Positions 54,337 through 62,029 of a DNA stretch of 64,000 nt are shown piece after piece; the stretch's first letter is position 1; each line of letters opens with the position of its first letter. The stretch is from Hyphomicrobiales bacterium (lineage in GTDB: Bacteria; Pseudomonadota; Alphaproteobacteria; Rhizobiales; Xanthobacteraceae). The stretch covers positions 1-64,000 of the forward strand of contig JAFKKH010000018.1 in assembly GCA_017305665.1 (NCBI GenBank), given 5' to 3'. Both the position numbers and the translations under genes were made by a program. The notes under the pieces were generated by a model. The model did no database searches, was not told the origin of the DNA, and worked only from the letters and a program-made list of their open reading frames with translations.

Positions 54337-55380
54337 ATGGAGCAGGCCCCGCAACGCACGCCCGAGCGTGAGGCGTTCTATCGCAAGATCGACGGCGAGA
54401 GCATGACCGCGCTGTGGAACGTGATGAGCGATCTCATCACGCCGCAGCCGAAGAGTGCCTGCCGCCCGCACCTCTGGCACTTCGATGCGATCCGCGCCTA
54501 CATGCTGGAAGCAGGCGCGCTGATCACCGCCAAGGAGGCCGAGCGGCGGGTGTTGATCCTCGAAAATCCCGGCTTGCGTGGCCAATCCAAGATCACGACC
54601 TCGCTGTATGGTGGCGTGCAACTGGTCATGCCGGGCGAAGTGGCGCCGGCGCACCGGCATTCGCAGTCGGCACTGCGCTTCATCCTCGAAGGCAAGGGCG
54701 CGCATACCACCGTTGACGGCGAGCGCACCATGATGGAGCCCGGCGACTTCGTCATCACGCCGGCGATGGCCTGGCACGATCACGGCAACGCCTCGCCGGA
54801 TCCAATGTTCTGGCTCGATGGGCTCGACATTCCGCTGGTGCAGTTCTTCGATGCGTCATTCGCCGAAGGTCTCGGCAAGGACGAGCAGCCGGTCGGGCGT
54901 CCCGAGGGCGACAGCTTCGCGCGCTACGGCAGCAACCTGTTGCCGGTCGATCTGAAATACACCGCGAAATCCTCGCCGGTATTCAACTATCCCTATGCCC
55001 ATGCGCGCGAGGCGCTGGAGAAGCTGAAGGCGCATAGCGACTGGGATGCCTGCCATGGCGTCAAGATGCGCTACACCAATCCGGTCAATGGCGACTACGC
55101 GATGTCGACCATGGGCACCTTCATCCAGCTGCTGCCGAAGGGGTTTTCGTCGAGCCGCTATCGTGCGACCGATGCCACCGTGTTCGTGCCGGTGGAAGGC
55201 CGTGGCCGTTCGCGCATCGGCGACACCGTGTTCGAATGGGGGCCGAAGGATATTTTCGTGGTGCCGAGCTGGCACCCGGTCAGCCACGAGGCAAGCGAGG
55301 AGGCGGTGCTGTTCAGCTACTCGGATCGCCCGGTGCAGGAGAAGCTCGGCCTGTTCCGCGAGGATCGCGGCAACGCATGA
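54337..55380 (+). CDS. Gentisate 1,2-dioxygenase
   Basis: A 347-residue bicupin enzyme that opens gentisate to maleylpyruvate using Fe(II) and O2. The first cupin holds the metal histidines H106 and H108 in PAHRHSQSALRFILEG and a further histidine in AMAWHDHGN (H147 or H149). The second cupin, SSSRYRATDATVFVPVEG with SWHPVSHEA, is also recognisable. I start at ATG 54337 after AGGGAGA. An in-frame ATG at 54211 lies inside the divergent gene and is rejected. Convergent with the CurA-like gene. Confidence 0.93.
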   Translation: MEQAPQRTPEREAFYRKIDGESMTALWNVMSDLITPQPKSACRPHLWHFDAIRAYMLEAGALITAKEAERRVLILENPGLRGQSKITTSLYGGVQLVMPGEVAPAHRHSQSALRFILEGKGAHTTVDGERTMMEPGDFVITPAMAWHDHGNASPDPMFWLDGLDIPLVQFFDASFAEGLGKDEQPVGRPEGDSFARYGSNLLPVDLKYTAKSSPVFNYPYAHAREALEKLKAHSDWDACHGVKMRYTNPVNGDYAMSTMGTFIQLLPKGFSSSRYRATDATVFVPVEGRGRSRIGDTVFEWGPKDIFVVPSWHPVSHEASEEAVLFSYSDRPVQEKLGLFREDRGNA

Positions 55381-55428
55381 AGTGCGTAGGATAAGGGACC
55401 ACTCTCCGCCATGGGAGGGTAAGCCTCG

Positions 55429-56430
55429 CTACACCTTCACCATGCGCTTGCCTCGGTTTTCGCCGGCTAGCAGGCCGATCAGCGCCTGCGGGGTGTTCTC
55501 GATGCCGTTGATCACGTCTTCCTGCACCTTGAGCTTGCCGGACGCGACCCATGACTGCAGGTCAGCGAGCGCGGCATCGCGTCGGTCCATGTAGTCCATC
55601 ACAATGAAGCCCTGCATGGTGAGCCGCTTGACCACGATCAGGCCGGGCACGCCGCGCGGTCCGTGCGCTGACGGCACACCGTCGTATTGCGAGATCGCGC
55701 CGCAGCAGGCGATGCGGCCGTTGAGGTTCATCTGCGCGATGCAGGCCTCGAGGATGTCGCCGCCGACATTGTCGAAATAGACGTCGATGCCTTTTGGCGC
55801 CGCGGCGCGCAGCGCCTTGAAGGTCGCGCCGTCCTTGTAATCAACGGCGGTATCGAAGCCGAGTTCGGATGTCAGCCAGTGGCATTTGTCCTTGCCGCCG
55901 GCGATACCGACCACCCGGCAACCCTTGATCTTCGCGATCTGTCCGACAATTGATCCAACGGAGCCTGCCGCCGCCGACACCACTACGGTCTCGCCAGTCC
56001 TGGGCTTGCCGACATCGAGCAGGCCGAAATAGGCGGTGAGGCCCGCGATGCCGTAGACGCTGAGCAGATGCGTCATCGGTTCCAGGCGCGGCATTTTGCT
56101 GAGATGCTTTGCCGGCACGGCCGCATAGTCCTGCCAACCGGTATCGCCGAACACGATGTCGCCCGGCTTGAGGCCGGGCGCTTTCGATGACACCACTTCG
56201 GCGATGCCGCCGCCGGCCATCACGGTGTTGGCTTCGACCGCGGAGCGATAGGTCGCGCCGTGCATCCAGGCGCGGTTGGCGGCGTCGAGCGAGATGTAGC
56301 GCACGTGCAGCAGCGCCTCGCCGTCTTTCGGCTCGGGCATGCGCCCCTCAACCAGCTTGAAGTGTTCGCGGCCGAGTTTGCCCGCGGGCTTCTCCACCAG
56401 CAGGATCTGGCGATTGACGGTGTCCGGCAT
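55429..56430 (-). CDS. NADP-dependent medium-chain oxidoreductase, CurA-like
   Basis: A 333-residue zinc-independent MDR enzyme of the leukotriene B4 dehydrogenase/curcumin reductase group. The cofactor loop is VSAAAGSVGSIVGQIAKIKG, with YGIAGLTAYFGLLDVG before it and FDNVGGDILEA after it. Members reduce the double bond of enones. No catalytic zinc cysteines are present. I start at the ATG complement of 56428-56430. It is convergent with gentisate dioxygenase; involvement in the same pathway is not shown. Confidence 0.87.
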   Translation of the reverse strand: MPDTVNRQILLVEKPAGKLGREHFKLVEGRMPEPKDGEALLHVRYISLDAANRAWMHGATYRSAVEANTVMAGGGIAEVVSSKAPGLKPGDIVFGDTGWQDYAAVPAKHLSKMPRLEPMTHLLSVYGIAGLTAYFGLLDVGKPRTGETVVVSAAAGSVGSIVGQIAKIKGCRVVGIAGGKDKCHWLTSELGFDTAVDYKDGATFKALRAAAPKGIDVYFDNVGGDILEACIAQMNLNGRIACCGAISQYDGVPSAHGPRGVPGLIVVKRLTMQGFIVMDYMDRRDAALADLQSWVASGKLKVQEDVINGIENTPQALIGLLAGENRGKRMVKV

Positions 56431-56770
56431 GGTTTCCCCTTTGGGCGTGGTTCGTTGAGCAACCCGCCAGCATTGGTATGACGCTAGTCCGCGCAACGGC
56501 TTTCGACAACGGAAACGGCATGCCGATGGCCCTTCGGGATGCCGGCTGTGACCCGGGTGGTATCGGGATCGGGCCAAAAATGGAGCTCACCAAAAATTTG
56601 GGGTTTGCCGTTCGGACGAGGCTTGCCTGCCGATGACCGTCATTTCATTCTCATGCTAACGTTCTTGAAAATCACGAATCAGGACCAGCGGTTTCTTCGC
56701 AAGGTTCTTCCATAATCCACCACTGCCAGTAGCCATCCGCCGGTCCACGGCGCTCGAGGTCGGTCGTCCG
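56431..56770. other. 340-bp gap without a gene
   Basis: This is the divergent gap between the CurA-like and PAS_5-like genes. I find no convincing open frame, tRNA or strong hairpin. An AT-rich stretch around 56570-56680 (for example AAAAATTTGGGGTTT and a TTCATTCTCATGCTAACG region) could hold promoters for the PAS_5-like gene. Confidence 0.4.
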
Positions 56771-57376
56771 ATGCAGTTTCAGAAGGCGCATGTCAGCATC
56801 GTCCGATCGATCCGGCATGTCAGCCTGGTGCGCGACTGGCACCGCTCTCGCGGTCAGAACGCGTTGCCGAAGTTCGCGACCTTCGTTCCCAATGAGCGCG
56901 CCGGCGATGTCGCCGATCTTTTGGTCAACGATGTCAGGCGCGATGGCGATGAACTGTCTTATTTTTGTGTGGCAGCCGGTCCGCGTGTCGAGCAGGTCTA
57001 TGACGAGACAATGCCGTCGCGGTTTCTCCATCAATGCCTCGATGAGGTGATGGCGGCGGCAGCGCGTCCGATCTGGGATGCCTGCATCGTGAACCGGCTT
57101 CCGATGTATTCGATTGTCCCCGTCACGGACCGCAATGGCATTCCCGTGACCATCGAGCAGATTTTTCTGCCCTACAGCCGTGACGGATCGAATGCTGACA
57201 TCATGGTGGCGGCGCTGCATGCGTGCAGCACCGAGAGCCGCTTCGTTCATCAGGGACTGTTGCGTCGGATCGTGAAGGCGCCCTTGCATTGGGCGGTCAT
57301 GATCGACCCGACGATGACGGTGGTGCTACCGGCTGCGCAGAATGCAGGGGCCGACGACATCGTCTTTGACGTTTGA
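56771..57376 (+). CDS. PAS_5-like single-domain protein
   Basis: A 201-residue protein without a recognisable output domain. LVRDWHRSRGQNALPKFATF and ADLLVNDVRRDGDELSYFCV resemble the PAS_5 (former DUF1457) pattern common in alphaproteobacteria, in which a WxxxRG...P start leads into a PAS fold. CLDEVMAAAARPIWDACI and SIVPVTDRNGIPVTIEQIFL follow. It may bind a ligand and regulate a partner protein, perhaps linked to polysaccharide or lipid metabolism in relatives. Function unknown. The ATG is the first in frame. Confidence 0.65.
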   Translation: MQFQKAHVSIVRSIRHVSLVRDWHRSRGQNALPKFATFVPNERAGDVADLLVNDVRRDGDELSYFCVAAGPRVEQVYDETMPSRFLHQCLDEVMAAAARPIWDACIVNRLPMYSIVPVTDRNGIPVTIEQIFLPYSRDGSNADIMVAALHACSTESRFVHQGLLRRIVKAPLHWAVMIDPTMTVVLPAAQNAGADDIVFDV

Positions 57377-57598
57377 CCATTGCGCTTGGCGCGACCGCGT
57401 CGGCGCCTGATGCATGCGCGGAAAGTTATTGCGCGAGGCCAGTCCATTTCAGCATGAAATTTCGTCTGATCGTGCGTAAGGCGGCAGATAAACTATTTAG
57501 AAAAATACTTGGACGCCATTTTCACTCCGCAATTGAACCTCACATCAGCTTTGACTAACTACCCTATCGGCGCGATGAGGCGCCGGAATCCCCAATGT

Positions 57599-57643
57599 TT
57601 GCAGCGGTTTTTGCAACATTCCCGCCACGAGGGCGGTTTGTTT
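57599..57643 (+). promoter_or_regulatory. Leader of the ferredoxin-NADP reductase gene
   Basis: The 298-bp gap before fpr is AT-rich at 57420-57560 and contains an inverted repeat TTGCA-N8-TGCAA (57599-57616). This is followed by a small hairpin CCGCC-ACGAG-GGCGG (57622-57636) and TTTGTTT. The hairpin has terminator-like form but lies 32-38 bp before the start codon, so an attenuator or a regulator site is possible. Weak evidence. Confidence 0.3.
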
Positions 57644-57674
57644 CGCTGGCCGCGCGATGGACGAAACAAAAGCC

Positions 57675-58448
57675 ATGAGCGCCTTTCATCGAGAGAAAGT
57701 TCTTTCTGTTCGCCACTGGACCGACACGCTGTTCAGCTTCCGCGCAACGCGCGATTCCAGCTTCCGATTCATGAACGGTCAATTTGCAATGATCGGCCTC
57801 GAAGTCGAGGGACGCCCGTTGCTGCGCGCCTACAGCATGGCGAGCGCCAATCACGAGGAGACGCTGGAGTTCTTCTCGATCAAGGTCGCCGATGGCCCGC
57901 TGACCTCGCGGCTGCAGAAGATCAGGGAAGGCGACACGATTCTGGTCGGGCGCAAGGCGACCGGCACGCTGATCACCGACAACCTGTTGCCCGGCAAGCG
58001 GCTGATGCTGTTGTCGACCGGCACCGGACTCGCGCCGTTCGCAAGCCTGATCAAGGACCCGGACGTGTATGAGCGGTTCGAGAGCATCGTGCTGGTGCAT
58101 GGCTGCCGCCAGGTGTCCGAGCTGGCGTATGGCGAGCAACTGGTCGCCGGCCTGCGCGAGGACGAATTGTTCGGACCGATGCTGAACGAGAAGCTCGTCT
58201 ACTACCCGACCGTGACGCGTGAGCCGTTCCGCAATCGCGGGCGCATCACCGATCTCATTTCGTCCGAGCAGATCTTCAACGACATCGGGCAGGGGCCGCT
58301 CGATATCGAAACCGACCGCATCATGCTGTGCGGCAGCCCGGCGATGCTCGACGATCTCAAGCAGATGTTCGAGGCGCGCGATTTCATCGAGGGTAACCAC
58401 AGCGAGCCCGGCCACTTTGTCATTGAAAAGGCCTTTGTCGAGCGCTGA
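57675..58448 (+). CDS. fpr: Ferredoxin-NADP(+) reductase
   Basis: A 257-residue flavoprotein passing electrons between NADPH and ferredoxin or flavodoxin. FAD-binding RAYSMASANHEE (RxYS motif), GPLTSRLQKIREGDTI, then the NADP-binding STGTGLAPFASLIKD and LVHGCRQVSELAYG are intact. ATG 57675 (MSAFHREKVLS) fits the family N-terminus; ATG 57657 would add six residues. It ends with EKAFVER; plant-type enzymes end differently. A strong terminator follows. Confidence 0.92.
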   Translation: MSAFHREKVLSVRHWTDTLFSFRATRDSSFRFMNGQFAMIGLEVEGRPLLRAYSMASANHEETLEFFSIKVADGPLTSRLQKIREGDTILVGRKATGTLITDNLLPGKRLMLLSTGTGLAPFASLIKDPDVYERFESIVLVHGCRQVSELAYGEQLVAGLREDELFGPMLNEKLVYYPTVTREPFRNRGRITDLISSEQIFNDIGQGPLDIETDRIMLCGSPAMLDDLKQMFEARDFIEGNHSEPGHFVIEKAFVER

Positions 58449-58478
58449 TCTCGGCGCACCGATCGTTTCGGCAAACAG

Positions 58479-58513
58479 AAAAGCCGCCGCCCCGAACGAG
58501 GCGGCGGCTTTTT
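58479..58513. terminator. Bidirectional terminator between fpr and pit
   Basis: AAAAGCCGCCGCC pairs with GGCGGCGGCTTTT, flanked by A-rich and T-rich ends. It serves fpr on the plus strand and the convergent phosphate transporter gene (stop at 58526) on the minus strand. Confidence 0.88.
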
Positions 58514-58525
58514 GCTGACCGTCGT

Positions 58526-60148
58526 TCAGAACAGTTTCGAGAACAGGAAGTAGAGCGTCCCCGAGAGCAGCATGGCGGCCGGAAGCGTTAGCACCCAGGC
58601 GAGCGCGATGTTGCGGATGGTCGACCATTGCAGGCCCGATCCGTTGGCTGACATGGCGCCCGCGATGCCCGACGACAGAACGTGTGTGGTCGATACGGGC
58701 AAGCCGTAGCCGTCGGCGGCGGCGATCGTCGCCGCGGCTGTGATCTCGGCGCAGGCGCCCTGGGCATAGGTCAGGTGCGTCTTGCCGATCTTCTCGCCGA
58801 CCGTGACCACGATCCGCTTCCAGCCGACCATCGTGCCGAGCCCCAGCGCGATCGCGACCGCGATCTTCACCCAGGTCGGAATGAACTTGGTCGATTCATC
58901 GAGCGCGCTCTTGTAGGTGCCGAGTGTCGCGACCTCGGCGCTGCTGAGTTCGCTCTCCTTGTCCTTCATCAGGATTCGGATTGCTTCCGAGGCCAGATAC
59001 ATGTCGTTACGGGTGTTGCCCACACGCTCGGACGGGACCTTCGCGAGGCTTCCGTATTGCGTGACCTGCTGACCAATGTCGCGTACCAGCACGGCGAGCG
59101 ACGGATAGGTGCCCTCGTTGATCTGATGGGCGGCGACATAGTTGGTCACGGCCGGGCGCGGGTTGCCAAGGACGCTGTAGCCCGCGGCCTTGCTGTCGAT
59201 GATCTTGCTCGCAGCGTCGGAGGTGGTGACGAAGCGCGCGGTCTCGCTGGCCGGCAAGGTGCGGTTCAGGGCGTATGCTGTCGGCACGGTGCCGATCAGG
59301 ATCAGCATGATCAGACCCATGCCCTTTTGGCCGTCGTTCGATCCATGGAAGAAGCTGACGAGCGTGCATGTGAGAACCAGGATGCCGCGGATCCAGATCG
59401 GCGGTGGTTGATCGCCCTTCGGCTCGGCAAACAGCGCCGGCCCGGCCTTCAACAAAACCGTTTTCAGGACCAACAGCAGTCCGGCAGCCAGCAGGAAGCC
59501 GAACAGCGGCGACAGCAGCAGCGCCTTGCCGATGCTGGTTGCTTGCGACCAGTCCACACCCGAAGTACCGCTGCGTCCATGGAGCAGCGCATTCATGATG
59601 CCGACGCCGATGATCGATCCGATCAGGGTATGGGAGCTCGATGCCGGCAAACCGAAGTACCACGTGCCGACGTTCCAGATGATCGCCGCGATCAGCAGTG
59701 CGAACACCATGGCGAAGCCTGCGCCGCTGCCGACCTGCAGGATCAGTTCGACCGGCAGCAGGGAAACGATTCCGAAGGCGACCGCGCCGGACGACAGCAG
59801 CACGCCGAAGAGATTGAACATCCCGGACCAGATCACGGCGATATGGGCCGGCATCGAACGCGTATAGATCACTGTCGCGACGGCGTTGGCGGTATCATGG
59901 AAGCCGTTGACGAATTCGAAGCCGAGCGCGATCAGAAGCGCTATGAACAGAAGGATATAAGGCAGGAGCGATGTCACGCGCGTGCCCGTTGCGTCGACGT
60001 CGGTATAAATGCTGTAGGCGACAAAGAGCAGCGCTGCGGCGACGACGCCGAGATAGATGACGCCGGTCAGGGGATGAAAGCCGCGATCGAGATCGGGACC
60101 TTTCTTCAGGGCGGGTTCGATCGAGCCCGGCAGGGCAGCATCGGTCAT
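58526..60148 (-). CDS. pit: PiT-family inorganic phosphate transporter
   Basis: A 540-residue low-affinity phosphate permease. The two PiT signatures are present: GFEFVNGFHDTANAVATVIYTRSM in shortened form (FVNGFHDTANAVATVIYT) near the N-terminus and FFHGSNDGQKGMGLIMLIL in the second half, with GLPASSSHTLIGSIIG and GLPVSTTHVLSSGIAG repeats. A soluble insertion of about 150 residues lies between the repeats. I start at the ATG complement of 60146-60148 after AAGGAG. It complements the high-affinity Pst system; no clear PHO box is seen at its start. Confidence 0.93.
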   Translation of the reverse strand: MTDAALPGSIEPALKKGPDLDRGFHPLTGVIYLGVVAAALLFVAYSIYTDVDATGTRVTSLLPYILLFIALLIALGFEFVNGFHDTANAVATVIYTRSMPAHIAVIWSGMFNLFGVLLSSGAVAFGIVSLLPVELILQVGSGAGFAMVFALLIAAIIWNVGTWYFGLPASSSHTLIGSIIGVGIMNALLHGRSGTSGVDWSQATSIGKALLLSPLFGFLLAAGLLLVLKTVLLKAGPALFAEPKGDQPPPIWIRGILVLTCTLVSFFHGSNDGQKGMGLIMLILIGTVPTAYALNRTLPASETARFVTTSDAASKIIDSKAAGYSVLGNPRPAVTNYVAAHQINEGTYPSLAVLVRDIGQQVTQYGSLAKVPSERVGNTRNDMYLASEAIRILMKDKESELSSAEVATLGTYKSALDESTKFIPTWVKIAVAIALGLGTMVGWKRIVVTVGEKIGKTHLTYAQGACAEITAAATIAAADGYGLPVSTTHVLSSGIAGAMSANGSGLQWSTIRNIALAWVLTLPAAMLLSGTLYFLFSKLF

Positions 60149-60398
60149 GACGAGCAACTCCTTCTGGATATCCGGATGCTGCAGGTTCTGAACCAACGAC
60201 ATGACACGCGGATGAACCGCCACCGGTTGCCCGGCGCTGCAACGCAATACCCAAGGATGGTGGCGCGCCGCCGGATTGATTTCGCGGGAAGCGGGGTTTG
60301 TAATTTGTGACGTTGGCTCGCTATGCTGTAATGCCTGTCATTTCGGCATGATGTATGGTTTCGTTCGACGGCATACCGCGGGTTCGCCAGGGGGTTTT

Positions 60399-62024
60399 AT
60401 GGAAACGTTGATGCTTCCCTTTTCGCCGCGCTTCATCGTTCTGACGATCTGCGGGGTGGTGACCGCGCTGCTGATTGGTCTCGGAATCTCGGACCACAAG
60501 ATCCTCAAGGTCGTCGTCATTCCGATCCTGATCTTCGGCGCGCTCACCGCGCTCGGTATCCGCGATCTCCTGCAGAAGAGCCACGCGGTTCTACGGAATT
60601 ATCCGATCTCGGCGCACATCCGCTTTCTGCTCGAAGAAATCCGCCCCGAGATGCGGCAGTATTTCTTCGAGAGTGAAAAGGACGGCATGCCGTTCAGCCG
60701 CGACACCCGCGCGGTGATCTATCAGCGCGCCAAGATGGTGCTCGACAAGCGGCCGTTCGGCACTCAGGAAAACATCTACGCCGAAGGCTACGAATGGATG
60801 CATCATTCGATGGCGCCGAAGCCGCATGCCGAGGAGAAATTCCGCATCACCATCGGGGGGCCCGATTGCAAGAAGCCGTATTCGGCATCGGTCTTCAATA
60901 TTTCCGCGATGAGCTTTGGCGCGCTCAGCCCCAACGCCGTGCGCGCGCTCAATGCCGGCGCGAAAAAGGGCGGCTTCGCTCACGATACCGGCGAGGGCGG
61001 CTTCAGCCCCTATCATCGCGAGAACGGCGGCGACATCATTTGGGAAATCGGCTCCGGCTACTTCGGATGCCGCAATCGCGACGGCACGTTCAATCCCGAC
61101 GAATTCGCCCGTGTCGCTGCCGATGACCAGATCAAGATGGTCGAGCTTAAGGTCAGCCAGGGCGCAAAGCCCGGTCATGGCGGCGTGCTGCCGGCGGCAA
61201 AGGTCTCGGAAGAGATTTCCAGAATCCGCGGTGTCGGCATGGGCGAGGATTGCATCTCGCCGCCGTATCACAAGGCGTTCTCGACGCCGATCGGCATGAT
61301 GGAATTCATTGATGAGATGCGTCGCCTCTCGGGCGGCAAGCCGGCCGGCTTCAAGCTTTGCGTTGGGCACAAGTGGGAGTTTCTCGCCATCTGCAAGGCG
61401 ATGCTGCAAACCGGCATTTATCCGGATTTCATCGTCATCGACGGCAACGAAGGCGGCACCGGTGCGGCGCCGCTGGAATTCATGGACCATCTCGGCATGC
61501 CGATGCGCGAGGGCGTCAATTTCGTGCACAACGCGCTGATCGGCATCGGCGCGCGCGAGCGCATCAAGATCGGTGCTTCCGGCAAGATCGCGACCGCGTT
61601 CGACATCGCCCGCGCCATAGCGCTCGGCGCCGACTGGTGCAATTCGGCGCGCGGCTTCATGTTCGCGCTCGGATGCATCCAGTCGCTGAGTTGCCACACC
61701 GATCGCTGTCCGACCGGCGTGACGACGCAGGATCCGTCGCGCAACCGCGCGCTGGTGGTGCCGCACAAGGTCGAGCGCGTCTTCAACTATCATCATGCGA
61801 CGCTGCAGGCGCTGACCGAGCTGATCGCAGCGGCCGGCCTCGAGCATCCGCAGGAGCTTCGCCCGGTGCACTTTTCGCAGCGCGTCTCCAACACGGAAGT
61901 GGCGTCGTTCGACAAGCTCTACCCGTCGTTGCGGCCCGGTGAATTGATCAGCGGCACCGCTGATCCACGCTTCCGCGATGCCTGGGTGCAGGCGCAGGCA
62001 GATTCATTCGCGCCGGCGGGGTGA
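60399..62024 (+). CDS. Membrane-anchored FMN-binding glutamate synthase-like protein
   Basis: A 541-residue protein. Two N-terminal helices (about 8-25 and 32-50) anchor it. The rest is the FMN/3Fe-4S domain of glutamate synthase: FNISAMSFGALSPNAVRALN, HDTGEGGFSPYH, VSQGAKPGHGGVLP, VIDGNEGGTGAAP and the cluster cysteines in FALGCIQSLSCHTDRCPTG. The glutaminase and GXGXG domains of GltB are missing, so it is not a normal GOGAT subunit. The ATG at 60399 follows CAGGGGG. Function unknown; an oxidoreductase role using ammonia or another donor is only inference. Confidence 0.85.
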   Translation: METLMLPFSPRFIVLTICGVVTALLIGLGISDHKILKVVVIPILIFGALTALGIRDLLQKSHAVLRNYPISAHIRFLLEEIRPEMRQYFFESEKDGMPFSRDTRAVIYQRAKMVLDKRPFGTQENIYAEGYEWMHHSMAPKPHAEEKFRITIGGPDCKKPYSASVFNISAMSFGALSPNAVRALNAGAKKGGFAHDTGEGGFSPYHRENGGDIIWEIGSGYFGCRNRDGTFNPDEFARVAADDQIKMVELKVSQGAKPGHGGVLPAAKVSEEISRIRGVGMGEDCISPPYHKAFSTPIGMMEFIDEMRRLSGGKPAGFKLCVGHKWEFLAICKAMLQTGIYPDFIVIDGNEGGTGAAPLEFMDHLGMPMREGVNFVHNALIGIGARERIKIGASGKIATAFDIARAIALGADWCNSARGFMFALGCIQSLSCHTDRCPTGVTTQDPSRNRALVVPHKVERVFNYHHATLQALTELIAAAGLEHPQELRPVHFSQRVSNTEVASFDKLYPSLRPGELISGTADPRFRDAWVQAQADSFAPAG

Positions 62025-62029
62025 CGCTT

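Noticed and set aside
58682-60310. A 542-residue open frame on the plus strand
   Set aside because: It is antisense to the phosphate transporter gene, which has complete PiT signatures; the translation is low-complexity Arg/Gln/Asp-rich.
60331-60352. CTGTCAT near 60335 as a PHO box for the gene at 60399
   Set aside because: Only one half-site matches; the sequence at the second half-site position (GCATGAT) does not fit.
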